Source: Sphagnum compactum
Lineage: Eukaryota; Bryophyta; Sphagnopsida; Sphagnales
Reading direction: 5' to 3'
Assembly: GCA_965153455.1 (NCBI GenBank)
Contig: OZ234504.1
Coordinates: 9,796,001-9,860,000 of the forward strand
Length of the DNA: 64,000 nucleotides
Shown: positions 11,038 to 21,680 of the stretch, one piece after another
Layout: each line of letters begins with the position of its first letter
Numbering within the stretch: the stretch's first letter is position 1
Notes under the pieces: generated by a model
What the model saw: only the letters and a program-made list of their open reading frames with translations
The model's database searches: none
Told to the model about the DNA's origin: nothing
Program-made: the position numbers and the translations under genes

Positions 11038-13201
11038 TGTGTCTTGATCTATTTTTCACAACAAGATGGATCCTGAACAAGTTTTGACAACTTGGGGCGC
11101 ACAGGTTTGTGTGAGGCATGGTCCAATGGAGATATCAACATACACTGCTTCTTCTGACCCATTGGATTTTCCATGTAGATGTAAGATATCTTTGTGAATT
11201 TTAGCTTGAAAATGGGAATTGGAGATTTGATGCCACAATATATGTAACTCTGTTCTTCAATGCAATTGTGTCCATTTAAAGTTTTATTGTCTTGTGCTCA
11301 ATCTAACAAGAATGATCACAACTGGAGAAAATATCTGGAAGTAAATTTTAACCATTTCAACCAATTTTGTGGCACCCCTTATTGAAGACAAATGGTAATA
11401 GGTTTTGCTGGCAAAATATTTCTGCTGAACCAAATCTTGATACGTGAGAATGCATTTTTCTCAACAGACAGAATTTGTTTTGAGTAGTGAAGATCTGCTA
11501 TGAGGATATTAATCATCTGAATGCCGGCATGTGTGATAGCCCTGTGGGTTGCCCATGTGTGACAAGGTACACTAGAAGAGAATGTGGATTTTTTCACACT
11601 TTTTGTGCAAGAAAACCCACATTCTCTTGCACTCAATCATTCCTAGTTGGCAGACTGAAAGTTTCCCATTTTTTAAATGTAATATTTTGGTCATCTAGTG
11701 AAATATCTAGGAAAGATAGTCTCTTGTTAAGCACAAGGTTCCAGAATAGACAATCTCAATTCTATCATACAGCCCAGATTTTGTTACACTATGCGATGCA
11801 TTACAACATGGATGTTCTACATTTCCAAAATTCATCTACACAACTTTACGCACGTGATTTAAATAATGACAAACATACTGATTTCGGGGAGATGTGATAG
11901 AAGATTTAGCTCACAATTTAGCCAAGCTAGATTCTTGAAGAATGAAGAAATAAAATGGAAAACAAGCAATACCTCTTCTTCCATAGGGTTTACAAATGGC
12001 GTTTATGGATTGAGATTAGTAAAATCCCAATGGTTATCTCTTCACCCTAATGTGCTGAAGAAACAAATCAAGAATTAACCACCACCATGATGCTAATGTC
12101 TTAGAATAGTGCAATGTTAAATTTCCAATCTATGTATTATGCTCATATAACCACTAGTAGCATTACATGTGGTAGATATGGACATGATCATGTCATGTGG
12201 CAATTTTGTGGTTGGTTGCACAAAACCATGTTGCATATCTATGTTTGTTGATTTGCACATATTGTAGGTATCATACGTAAATGGTGTGTACAAAGGGGTG
12301 AAACATAAACTTTTATACAATGGAATTTTTTCATGAGTCAATGTCAAAAATGATCTATTGTGGGATTGTTTATCATTATATCATTGTCATTCTCAGTGCA
12401 TTACATGACCACAACACTTCTATGTTACTCACTTTAGTGTATTTTGTTTTGTTCATTTTTTTGGGGGACAAAATTGTCATTTTTTTAACAAGAAAAATTA
12501 AGAAATATTAGAATATTTGTTTTTCTATTGTAAATTTGACTAATTTTCCTTTTTTATTCATAATATCACAAAATTGAAAAAAAGGAAAAAAACCACTGCT
12601 CATTTCTACTATTTCCATTTCTTTACGACTTATATCAAAACATTTAGTTGTCTTAAATTCCACAAGCTCTTTCATAAATTATACTTAAATTGAATTACCC
12701 ATGAGATAAAATGAAACAAATGAGATCTACCTTACATCTTGGGCGTTCATTGCTTACACGGCAAGCAAGTGAAATTACTTTTTTAAATGACTATTTTTTC
12801 TGGAAAAGTTCACCAAATTTTGGATACCACATAATCGAAAAAAAAAGAAAAACCAAAAAAAGAAAAAAGAAAACCCTGCTTCACAACCAAATCGATTGTG
12901 CCATTAAAATCCAAAGCCAGAGAGTAGAAGAAAAATTAGTGGGAAATGTTATGCTGCTATATTCCACTGTTTTGTAGGTTGAAAAGAGTTCATCAGCAGC
13001 TACAGAAGACTTGCACCATCCAATAACTTGTAAAACAAAACAAAAAGAGATGCGCTGCAATGCAATTTATATCATAGAAACACGTACGCTCGCTGTAATC
13101 CATTTCAAACGGAGGCACAAGTGTGCATATAGTACTAGTGTGTGTATAGTACTCAAGAGGGCATTTAGTTATGATCTTGTGTCCGAGGACGTTCCCCATC
13201 A
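11038..13201. other. Intergenic, 3' flank of MFS and sHSP genes
   Basis: The first 250 bases are probably the 3' untranslated region of the MFS gene. The rest is AT-rich without a supported gene, apart from the hairpin at 11576-11628. Since MFS is on plus and sHSP on minus, the two genes are convergent here. Confidence 0.5.
11576..11628. other. Short hairpin, 24-base arms
   Basis: Arms 11576-11599 and 11605-11628 are inverted copies matching at 20 of 24 positions, with a five-T loop. The outer 12 bases, AAGAGAATGTGG, match perfectly. No TIR family or protein is linked to it. Confidence 0.7.
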
Positions 13202-14357
13202 TCATTCGACGTTCACCACTTTTACCTCATGCTCTGGTTTCTTGGCGGTTTTAGGTATGGTAATTGTGAGCACACCGTTCTGAACCTTGGCGTTGATGGC
13301 CTCGACGTTCGCGTTCTCCGGTAAGCGGAAACGCCGCAAGAACTTTCCGTGGGAACGCTCGACACGGTGCCATGTATCTGTGTTCTTCTCCTCCTCACGG
13401 GTACGCTCGCCGCTTATTTCCAGCGTTCGTTCCCCTACTAGTGACACTTTCACATCATCCTTTTCCAGACCTGCACAACTTCCAAAACCTCACTTCCCAA
13501 AGTTAGCACCAAAAGGAGCAGCAGTAGTAACTAGACTTATAATCCTTGTAGCAAGAAACAAGACCCTATGTCAATGGCTTTCCATTATCTAGGATGCTGT
13601 GATCACAACACACCAGCCTTTTTTTTTTCCCTTCTGGCGAACTGGTGCAAAATTGCACCCAAAAGGGTTTTAAACGCCAAATTTGATCAAACCCCAAAAA
13701 AGAGTTGCTCAGATTTTGACAGGTTCCTAGAGTTAATCAGGTTTTCAACTGTTTTGAGAGTTTTCTCTAATAACTTGTCGTCACCACAAATGCTAAATCC
13801 TTTTTAGGGATGATCGCCACTAGTGCTCCAAAATGAAAACAAAAGGCCGCAGCACACTGTGCCCACTGCGTTACTGTGATCACAACAACCTAATGAAAGA
13901 GACCCTTAACAGCTCGCGACAGTATACAAACGGTTTGTGACAAGAACTGTTCAACTCATGAAGGCAGTATCGAGAGTAATGCCAATGCATCGTGAAATAT
14001 TCACAGTCGTAGAACCTATCGGCAACGTAGCACACTAATATATGTTCCCAATTCTTCTTCACGGTTCCGAACCTGTGAATATTTTCGAGGTCCTTCTCTG
14101 CATGTCACACCACGGGGTGGAAGAAATGGTTCATGGAGGGCAGCGTTGTACATACCCGGCAAATCGGCAGTGAGGACGTGAGCTTCGGGAGTTTCGACCC
14201 AATCCACGCGCGTGTTGGCAACTGCCTCCACATCTTTTCCCGCATTCTTCCCTAGGAAAGCATTTGGCCAGTGATCCACTGGGTCGAAGACTCCGAGTTC
14301 GAAAAGATCGAGAAAGTTGTTACGTCCTCTGCCGCCGAAGAAAGGTGTCAAGGCCAT
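13202..14357 (-). CDS. Class I cytosolic small heat-shock protein (HSP20), two exons
   Basis: Exon 1 is 14357-14156 and exon 2 is 13470-13202. The GT-AG join restores [20 protein letters not shown], giving 156 residues, the usual class I size. The amino end [13 protein letters not shown] and the phrase [18 protein letters not shown] are typical of plant class I proteins, followed by the alpha-crystallin domain (about residues 46-145) with [17 protein letters not shown] and [12 protein letters not shown]. These proteins form oligomers that hold unfolded proteins during heat stress. The carboxyl tail ends VKVVNVE, giving a V-x-V in place of the common I-x-I contact motif. Class I genes of flowering plants usually lack introns, so the 685-bp intron just before the alpha-crystallin domain is notable; it contains a dispersed repeat (13610-13815). 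A decayed second copy lies at 20765-20960. Confidence 0.95.
13610..13815. repeat. Dispersed repeat inside the sHSP intron
   Basis: Reads from a T-run through GGCGAACTGG, a GTTGCTCAGATTTTGACAGG-like middle and ends at GGGATGATCGCC. The same order of blocks, in reverse orientation, is at 15600-15880, and a related end, GGGATGATCGCCA, closes the copy at 57475-57725. Ends and target duplications are not clear, so it is called a repeat rather than a named element. Confidence 0.65.
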
Positions 14358-14632
14358 GGCGAGTAATAATATTAGTGATGAGTACCAAGTTCTTTTTTCT
14401 GACAATGTAAACAGAAGTCGCAAGGAGCAGAACTAATTTTGCAAGATGGGAACAAACAAACAAACGCAAACTAACTTTGGACGATTGGAACAACAGCAGA
14501 ACAAAATTTAGGAGTCAAGCAACAACAGTAATATCTCCTTGGAAATCGAAACTCAAACTGCTAGTACTGGTAACGGACACAGGAAAGAGGAGAATGGGAT
14601 TGATGCGATTGGGAATTGCAAGTAAAGCGGGA

Positions 14633-14745
14633 ATTTATAGCGCTCTTGTGACGATGAACGAACGAAATGATGTTGGCAGTGCCTTGTATCTTCTCGAAGA
14701 CTCCAGTGTGATCGTCCTGAACGCTGCGAACTCTCTTGAACGTTC
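14633..14745 (-). promoter_or_regulatory. Heat-shock promoter: TATA box and heat-shock elements
   Basis: On the minus strand TATAAAT lies at 14639-14633, about 275 bases above the ATG. Upstream of it are TTCTCGAA (14691-14698) and a cluster with GAA at 14719, 14728 and 14738 plus TTC at 14743 (GAACGTTC, 14738-14745). Alternating GAA/TTC blocks are the binding sites of heat-shock factor trimers; spacing here is partly gapped. Position relative to the TATA box is as in known plant sHSP promoters. Confidence 0.75.
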
Positions 14746-14983
14746 CATAGAGAAAACTAGAAATTAAAAAAAGGTCTACATTTCTTATTAGGATGTGACG
14801 TGGTCCCCGGAAAATTAATGTATGGTTCCATATAACCATACAAGTACATGATGGAACCTATTACCATCGGCCTTTTTTTTTCCATCATTTTTGTGATGTA
14901 CATAGGGTAGGCCAGGTCATCATCAATTGCTTGCCTATGATCAAACACTCATTTATATCTTCATCATATGTGCTTCATTTGAG

Positions 14984-15345
14984 TGATTTAAAATGTTATT
15001 GGGAGCACTACCTCAAGCTCTAGAAATCATCTTTGAACCGCCAAAAAAAAAAAAAAAAAAAGATAACAAGAAGAAAATAAGCTTTTCAAATTACAAAACG
15101 CTTTTCATTTTTCTTTCTTCTCTTTGTCCTCCTACTTTCAAACCTCATAACTTTCTTATTTCTTGTTCATTTTAAACAATTTAAAAATAAGCTTTACAAT
15201 TTATAAAATGCATTCTATTTTTTTCCTTCTCTTCATGCCTCCTCTTATTTTCAAACCTCATAACTTTCTTATTTCTTGTTTATTTTAAATGATTTAAAAT
15301 GCTATAGGAGCATCACCCAAAGTCCTACAAATCATCTTAGAACTC
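14984..15345. repeat. Nested duplication, periods about 110 and 307 bp
   Basis: Two copies of a T/C-rich block containing ACCTCATAACTTTCTTATTT lie at about 15080-15185 and 15189-15298. The outer sequence GATTTAAAATG-T-TATTGGGAGCA at 14984 recurs at 15291 as GATTTAAAATGCTATAGGAG, followed by similar AAATCATCTT sequence. A poly-A run is at 15043-15060. Confidence 0.75.
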
Positions 15346-15599
15346 TAATGGTAATAGAGCAACATAAAAAGACTATATTAGGTATTCAAGAATGGGCTTT
15401 GGTAGTGTTCAGTGGTTTGTTTTTTTGAGTTCTTGAACCCTTTACTTTGGGGGGTTGTAACTTTCTCATTTCTAATGGGTTTTTGACAATTGTTAATATG
15501 TCAAATGCTCAAGAGGAGGGGTTCACGTTTGTTTGGACACCAGAAACAACAGAGCCCTCCCCTTGGATCCAGCCTGCATTGAATGCTTAAATGTTCAAT

Positions 15600-15880
15600 C
15601 ATCGACCAGTCTACCCTAGCACTAGGGGTGATCATCCAAACAAGGATTTTGCATTGACGGTGACAAGATATTGGAATACTCTCAATCAAAACAGTAGAAA
15701 ACCTGGCAGAAAAATCTGCCTTAACACTCGGAAGCTGTTTAAATCTGGCGAAACTCTTTGTTGGGGTGATGAAATTTGCAAGAATCTGCAAAAGAATATT
15801 CTTCTTAGAAAAAAATTTGGGTGCAAATTTGGGCCAGTTTGCCAAGGAAAAAAGAAAAGAAAAAAAAAAGGCGGAGTGCT
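15600..15880. repeat. Dispersed repeat, inverted relative to the sHSP-intron copy
   Basis: Reverse-complement of this segment aligns in blocks with 13610-13815: the TTTGCACCCAAA word, an AAAGAGTT-CGCCAGATTT middle, and an end like GGATGATCACC. The two copies lie on either side of the first exon and promoter of the sHSP gene in opposite orientations. Confidence 0.65.
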
Positions 15881-17080
15881 GGCTCACCCACAAATGGATG
15901 TTAGAATTTCATCATATCAACAACTAATGACTACTACCATCTGAATTCTCACTTTAGGTTATAGGCTACATATAGTGCACTAGTAGGCTATAGCTCTATC
16001 CATCAGATGATGGTGCAAGGAGAAGCAGGAAACATGGGAGGCATGGCGGCACAACAAGTGGCAGAAGAGACGGTGCAAAGTATTTAGACAAAAAACTAGT
16101 AAACACCTACAATTGCTAAAAGTATGGTAAACTTGCAAAGGGGTACATGGTCATCACCTTGGGCGAGTCAGCACCTACACTGGTACCATGATAAAACCCC
16201 CAAAATTCCTTCTAAATATTTGTACATATTCCCTTCTTAGACTAAGTCAGGGTCTCTGACTCCAAATCCAGGGTAGCTGCACCCATCTCCAAACACAGGC
16301 TGGTGACTACTTAGGTCAAAAAGTTTGCATCCCAATTAAAATTAATATTGTGTTTGGTGATGGGAGTGGTTCCTTGCACTTCTACAAAGTAAACATATTG
16401 CCCATCCTAGCAACCCAAGTGTTTGGCCATAGGTGTATAAGTAGTGCAATAAAGAAAAAAAATTCCAAATCACTTCACCAAAAAAAAAAGTTTGATAATG
16501 AGGAAAAAACCACTCTTCCATAAGGGGAAAAACCCACTCTTCCAAAATTATGCCAATGGATACAACTCAAGTGTTTGGTATAGGGTGTAAACTAGCACAA
16601 TAAAGCAATACTTCAACCCATTCCACACAAAAGATTGGTTTCCTAATTGGATTTAGTGTTTTTGGGTACAAACAATATTTTGAGGGCACAAAGAGGACTT
16701 CAACATTCAATGAAGAGTGTTATCTTAGCATTCCAATCCAAAACAACATTAATAATTTTTAAAAGCATGCAACTTTCCCCCATTGCAAGCACATTGAATT
16801 CTCACCAAAAACCTTCACAAGTTAAATTAGAACAATAACATTTTAAGCTTTTCAAAATCCCCTACCATTGCTTCAAGAATGTTAGAATACGATAAAGTTG
16901 TGCTAAATAAATTTTAATGTTTTTTTAAAAATGTCCTAAAGCTAAAGTGTTGAGAGATAGTTTAGATGAAAAGAAAACAAATTCGCAATCATGAGATTAG
17001 AAAGAAATAACAATGTAGGATTTAGTTCACAAGAATGTGAAGTACATGGTAGTTTATTAAATTAGCCTACACAAGCATCA
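15881..17080. other. No gene; short direct duplication
   Basis: No coding frame supported. A block with CAAGTGTTTGGCCATAGGTG near 16415 recurs as CAAGTGTTTGGTATAGGGTG near 16566, each followed by GCAATAAAG-like sequence, suggesting an old direct duplication of about 50 bases. Confidence 0.5.
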
Positions 17081-17084
17081 ATGC

Positions 17085-17215
17085 TAAAATAGAAATTTCT
17101 TATATAAATCAACTTTACTAGAAAAAATACAACAAATATGTACATTATCCACCTTTATTATTTCTATGCTGAAATAAAAATTTCTTATGTAAATCAACTT
17201 TACTAGGAAAAATAC
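17085..17215. repeat. Direct duplication about 77 bp apart
   Basis: AAATTTCTTATATAAATCAA followed by CTTTACTAG near 17091 recurs almost unchanged near 17169, both followed by an AAATACAACAA word. Confidence 0.75.
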
Positions 17216-17280
17216 AACAAGGCATCACAAACATGCTAGCCTTACCAATAAATAAGATGTTGTACATTTACCTACTGTGT

Positions 17281-17640
17281 CTGTAAAACATAAACGGGTT
17301 TAGGACCGAAACTATGTATGTTTATTACATAGCTATGGAAATCTATGTTCTTGGTTGTACAACTATTTTCTCACCCTTCTATTGTCTATGCATAACTAGT
17401 ATGCCACACCATTCTCCTACCATGAACAAAACATCAAAACCATTCAAAATCAAAAGCTCGAATCCTTTCACAATTCTTACTCCAACAAATTTTGCATTCA
17501 TCCCACAAAAGTCTTTCTATCAAGTGAAGGCCCCTTTCAAGGTCACAAACACCCTCTTATATACTATCCAAAAGGAAATTAATTAAGAAATTTCTTAAAG
17601 TTAATATACCACATGGTTCCCCATGTGATTTCACATAAAA
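17281..17640. repeat. First copy of a diverged 350-bp direct repeat
   Basis: Aligns block by block with 18475-18835: an AAACATAAACGGGTTTAGGA-like start, TATGTTCTTGGTTGTACAA, then AAATCTTTCACAA-like words and an ending with CACATGGTTCCCCATGTGAT. The pair could be old LTRs or two members of a dispersed repeat; no retrotransposon domain is visible between them. Confidence 0.65.
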
Positions 17641-17641
17641 T

Positions 17642-17890
17642 AATCAAAAGAAAGACTAAACACATGGTGTGTGTGTGACTTTCACATAAACTAATCAAAA
17701 GAAAGACTAAACACATGGTGTGTGTGACTTTCACATAAACTAATCAAAAGAAAGACTAAACACATGGTGTGACTTTCACATAAACTAATCAAAAGAAAGA
17801 CTAAACACATGGTGTGACTTTCACATAAACTAACCAAAAGAAAGACTAAACACATGGTGTGACTTTCACATAAACTAAACAAAAGAAAGT
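17642..17890. repeat. Five tandem units of 45-51 bp
   Basis: AAAGACTAAACACATGGTGT begins at 17651, 17702, 17751, 17796 and 17841. Unit length falls from 51 to 49 to 45 because a GT run after CACATGG shortens. The 45-bp form equals 15 codons and reads SLCESHTMCLVFLLI on the minus strand, probably by chance. Confidence 0.95.
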
Positions 17891-18474
17891 CAATGGTGCA
17901 CATGACCAAACTAAATTATTAAATCTTATAAGTAAATCCTTAAATAATTCCGTAGGTAACTCCATCAAGTTACATGTCCACACTCTAAACACCAAAAAAA
18001 ATCCGTTCCAATCTAAACAGTTTAAACATTTTCACCAAAAAAATTGATTCACCTAATGTGAAACCGATTCTAATAAGGTAAAACTTCCAAAAGTTGGATC
18101 CAGTGCGATAGTCCTTATCCCTGTTGGGGCAAGGCCCAACAAATATGTACATTATAGTTGAATCCAAATGTTTGTGAGCCCAAGAGTGTTCAACTTCACA
18201 CACTTCGAAAAATATCTATTTCCTATAAACCCTTGAGCCATCCCTCCTCAAAAGCTCTTAAATTATCCCACTAAGTTAACTAAGCACCTTTTGCTACTTC
18301 CAGCTAACACCTAGCTTTTTTGTTGCCATTGAAAGTGCCACCGATGACCTATACACCTTGCAACCTTAACAACACCTTCTATTCAAAGTTCAACCCTCAA
18401 TTGGAAAGGACACAAGAAAAGTTAGCTAAACAAAAAGTGTTAAACTAAAATGATGGTAGGCATGGTTCTGTGAA

Positions 18475-18835
18475 ATACAAACGAGTATAAGATTAAAATT
18501 ATATAATTTGATTATATAGTTATGAAAGTCTATGTTCATGGTTGCACAAATATTTATTCACTTATTTATTTCTTATGTATAAGAATTATGTCACAATCAT
18601 TTTATTATCATGAATTTTACACATTATAAAATTATGCCAAAACCTTTGAAAACTAAACTTTCAAATCTTTTCACAAGTTTATTTTATAAAATATTCCATT
18701 TTTATAACAAGTTGTTTTCATCAAATGAAAATGTTTTCAAAGGTCCCAAACACTTATATATCAAATTAAAAACATTAAATAATGTTTTAAAAAAAGCTTT
18801 ACATATCACATGGTGAACCATATGATTTAACATAC
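18475..18835. repeat. Second copy of the diverged 350-bp direct repeat
   Basis: Counterpart of 17281-17640, more AT-rich: TATGTTCATGGTTGCACAAA near 18530 and CACATGGTGAACCATATGAT near 18808 are the clearest shared blocks. Confidence 0.65.
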
Positions 18836-19798
18836 ACATTAATTTATAACATAATTTTTCTAGCAAGTCATCATTTTTAAATCATGCACATCAATTTGTA
18901 CAAAAACTTTCCTTATAAATCATCATATTTTCATGCACATTAATTTGTGCAAATATTTTATTAATGAATCATCATTTTTAATCATGCACATCACTTCAAA
19001 CCATAATTAATTGATGATGATTCATCAAATTATTATTAAATTATAAAACCTAAACACGTAATAAGTTATCAAAATTAACCTCTAAATAATTAAATAAGTA
19101 ACAAGCTATTAACATCAAATTACAATTTTCACTCTTTGGAAATGAGACAAGAATTCTAGAAAATCCTTACTCATGACTCCCAAAGTTCTGCCATCTCTCT
19201 ACTTGTTCTCTTTTTCCCCAAGTCCCTTATTTTGGTAATGTAGTAGCCTTCAAGTTTCACCTTGCATGTAAATATCTTTGACAAGATTTGTACTATATTT
19301 GGAAGAATGCCTATAGAAAGTAGGAACCTGCAAGGCAGTTCGGAGAACAAATGTTCACACTTGTGAGCATCCCATTTTTTTGAAATGCCTTCTGTTGTTT
19401 TTTCTTGTGATACTGAATCGGTACTTTTCAGATATCACAAGGAATTTAGATTTTATTCATTCAAATCATCAATTTTTACACCTTGTAAAACCCTCGGCCA
19501 GAAGCATTATTAGAATTAGGTCCACCTGGTGTGGGTCTTTATTCTGGCCATGCCTGTGATTTGAGGTTGTTACCATACACATGATGTCCTCAATGGGGAG
19601 CCTTACCCAATACGAATTGTATTTCTTGATTATTAATCTATTGCAAATGTATTGGAATTGATGACATTATGTTGTGAAGACCTAGCCTGATTTTTTAGTG
19701 TAATTGGAGGGCATGTAACCCAACATATTTTTCCCTTTCTTCTCAGGGGTGCCTCTGGATTTGTTGGAAAATGTTGGGTGTTCCATTTTTTGAAATGC
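18836..19798. other. No gene; degenerate CATGCACATnAATTTGT motifs
   Basis: At 18870-18990 words such as AATCATGCACATCAATTTGT recur three times with changes. The remainder shows no gene. Confidence 0.5.
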
Positions 19799-20464
19799 AA
19801 TCCCAGCCGTGCTCAAGTTGCGATCCTGCATAGTAAAATTGGATGAAGAAATGCCAACCCATGCCGGTTTGGCCCAGGAAAATGTTTGTTTATGCACATG
19901 TGGAGAGTTTGTTGACGCTGGTAAAGGGCGCAGCAAAGCGGTACACTTGCTAGAAAAGAGTGTAATAAATGTGATAAGACTGGTGCTCCGTGTTTCTCAT
20001 TGGCAATCATGATTATTGGTCCAGGTGGTTTGATATTAGTAGTTTCCCACCTATATGCATTGCCTGCTCACGTACTAAGCACCGCTGGAGATGCTGAGTA
20101 TGTGACCCTGCAAAAATATGTTTCACATTATTTACTTTTTGGCCACCTCACCCATAAAACTAAACTCGGGACAGCAAATGGGTGGGGATTATTAATAGCA
20201 AACCACCTGGACCAATCATTATGATGGGCCAATCAGAAACACTCAAGTCATATTTGTAACAGAAAATGTGCACAGCACAACGTTGTTTCGGCTTTTACCA
20301 ACTGACCAGAAGTCAGATCATACTTATTATTACACTCTTTTTACCAGCAAATTGTGAAATTATGCTGAGCCAAAACCATTTTCCTAAGCCAAACCGACAT
20401 ATTTTGACATTTCTTCTCCAATTTTACTGTGCAGGATCACATTCTAAGCACCGCTGGAGATGCT
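19799..20464. mobile_element. Two MITE-like elements in opposite orientation sharing one terminus
   Basis: The first spans about 19799-20095 and ends with AGCACCGCTGGAGATGCT (20078-20095). Directly after it GAGTATGTGACCCTGC opens a second copy in reverse orientation, ending again with AGCACCGCTGGAGATGCT at 20447-20464. Both share internal words with the single element at 56028-56403: ATCCTGCA-AGTAAAATT, CCGGTTTGGC, ATTGGTCCAGGTGGTTTG. No coding capacity. The superfamily is not certain: no clear target duplication was seen. Confidence 0.8.
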
Positions 20465-20764
20465 CTTAAAGACATAAACCTGCGTAAAACACTATGCGCA
20501 AGAGGCACTGAGCGCATCGACACACCACGTCCAGTTATGCTCCAGTGCAGTTCGCACATGAGGGTAGCATTAAGAGAACACTATCATTGTGGATGCATCC
20601 TGACTTGATTTCCAATTCCATAAAAGCAAAAAAATTCCATTTCTTTTCATGGAATTTATAGAAAGAAAAACCAAACGTAAATTGCAGCTTGCGCGTTGTG
20701 TCATTCTGGTTCTTGTGCAGGGATGTTCTACGATAACGTCTTTCATTCCATGTTCATGAAGCTG

Positions 20765-20960
20765 CTTGTCTCTGGCACTGCCTCGTTGGTTTTAGGGACA
20801 TTGATTGTGAGCCCAACATTCTCCCACTTTGGCATCGACTGCATTGACGTCGGTCACTGTTCTCCGTTAAGCGGTAGCGACTGCAGAACTTTCGTAAACG
20901 AGCCCTCAACAACATGCTATGTGTACCTTGGGTCTCCTATTCGCTAGAGCGCTCACGGCT
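20765..20960 (-). pseudogene. Broken copy of sHSP exon 2
   Basis: The segment aligns with the sHSP exon at 13230-13416 in the same orientation. Shared words include GGTTTTAGG, ATTGTGAGC, TTGGC-TCGA, and GTTCTCCG-TAAGCGG (TTCTCCGTTAAGCGG here). Frame is lost by several small indels, and both ends are truncated. No exon 1 copy or heat-shock promoter was found upstream, so it is a non-functional duplicate lying 6-7 kb from the parent gene. Confidence 0.85.
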
Positions 20961-21189
20961 CAAGTATTTGCAACAGCGTTAGATCAACTTTGCACGGTCA
21001 CTTTGGCATGACCTAAAACCCATGCAGTTCGAGAAGCATAGTTCGCAGTGAAAGCAGTTAGCAAGTTAGAGTGAAGACTTCTGTTGCGGTACAGAAAGCT
21101 GATCACAATTTTGTACGGGTTTAATTTTATGTTTTGCAACGTCTGAAAGCGTGTAGCAACTGATCCTGCACTACAATCCAGAACGTGCA

Positions 21190-21680
21190 AGTTTGATCTT
21201 GACACTAGGAATAATATCGCGGCTTCCACGATTCCTCACAACTCGAACATGCAGATGAACATCTTCCCAGATTTGGGCGCATATGAACTTCCGAGCTCCG
21301 ACTTTTTTTATACAAATCTCAATTACAACAAATTTTTTTAAGGATTTCTTGATGGTTTCCTGTGGGCCCATCAAGAAAAACTGGAATGAATTTCCCCTAT
21401 GCAAATATGAAATGGTTTGTTTGACAATGGGAAATTCAATGATCCCCCTATTTCCACAATGGGAAAATTAGAATAAAAAATGGAAATATTGGTCCCACAA
21501 TTCCCTTGGAGAGTTTTCCCTGTGAGCGCTCGGTGCTGATAGTAATGGTCTCGCTGCGTCGATTCCACACAAGTCGAACATGCAGATGAGCATCTTCCCG
21601 GATTCGGCGCATGCATGGATGAGCTCGCTAATCGGAATTTGAGGCCTCGAAGTAGGCTTACCCATACCGCCCACGTTTCC
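21190..21680 (-). pseudogene. Two related coding-like relics, family uncertain
   Basis: At 21674-21540 the minus strand reads QIPISELIHACAESGKMLIC followed by MFDLCGIDAARPLL. About 350 bases away, 21310-21205 gives SGKMFICMFEL-stop-GIVEAA, clearly related at DNA level (GAACATGCAGATGAACATCT against GAACATGCAGATGAGCATCT). The first piece vaguely resembles the end of DsrE-like proteins, but I cannot support that. One copy has a stop, and neither sits in a complete gene. Confidence 0.4.

Noticed and set aside
17642-17890. CRISPR-like array
   Set aside because: Units are contiguous tandem repeats without unique spacers, in a plant nuclear genome.
17691-17909. Minus-strand protein with SLCESHTMCLVFLLI repeats
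   Set aside because: Product of the 45-bp tandem array; earlier units of 49 and 51 bp would shift frame.
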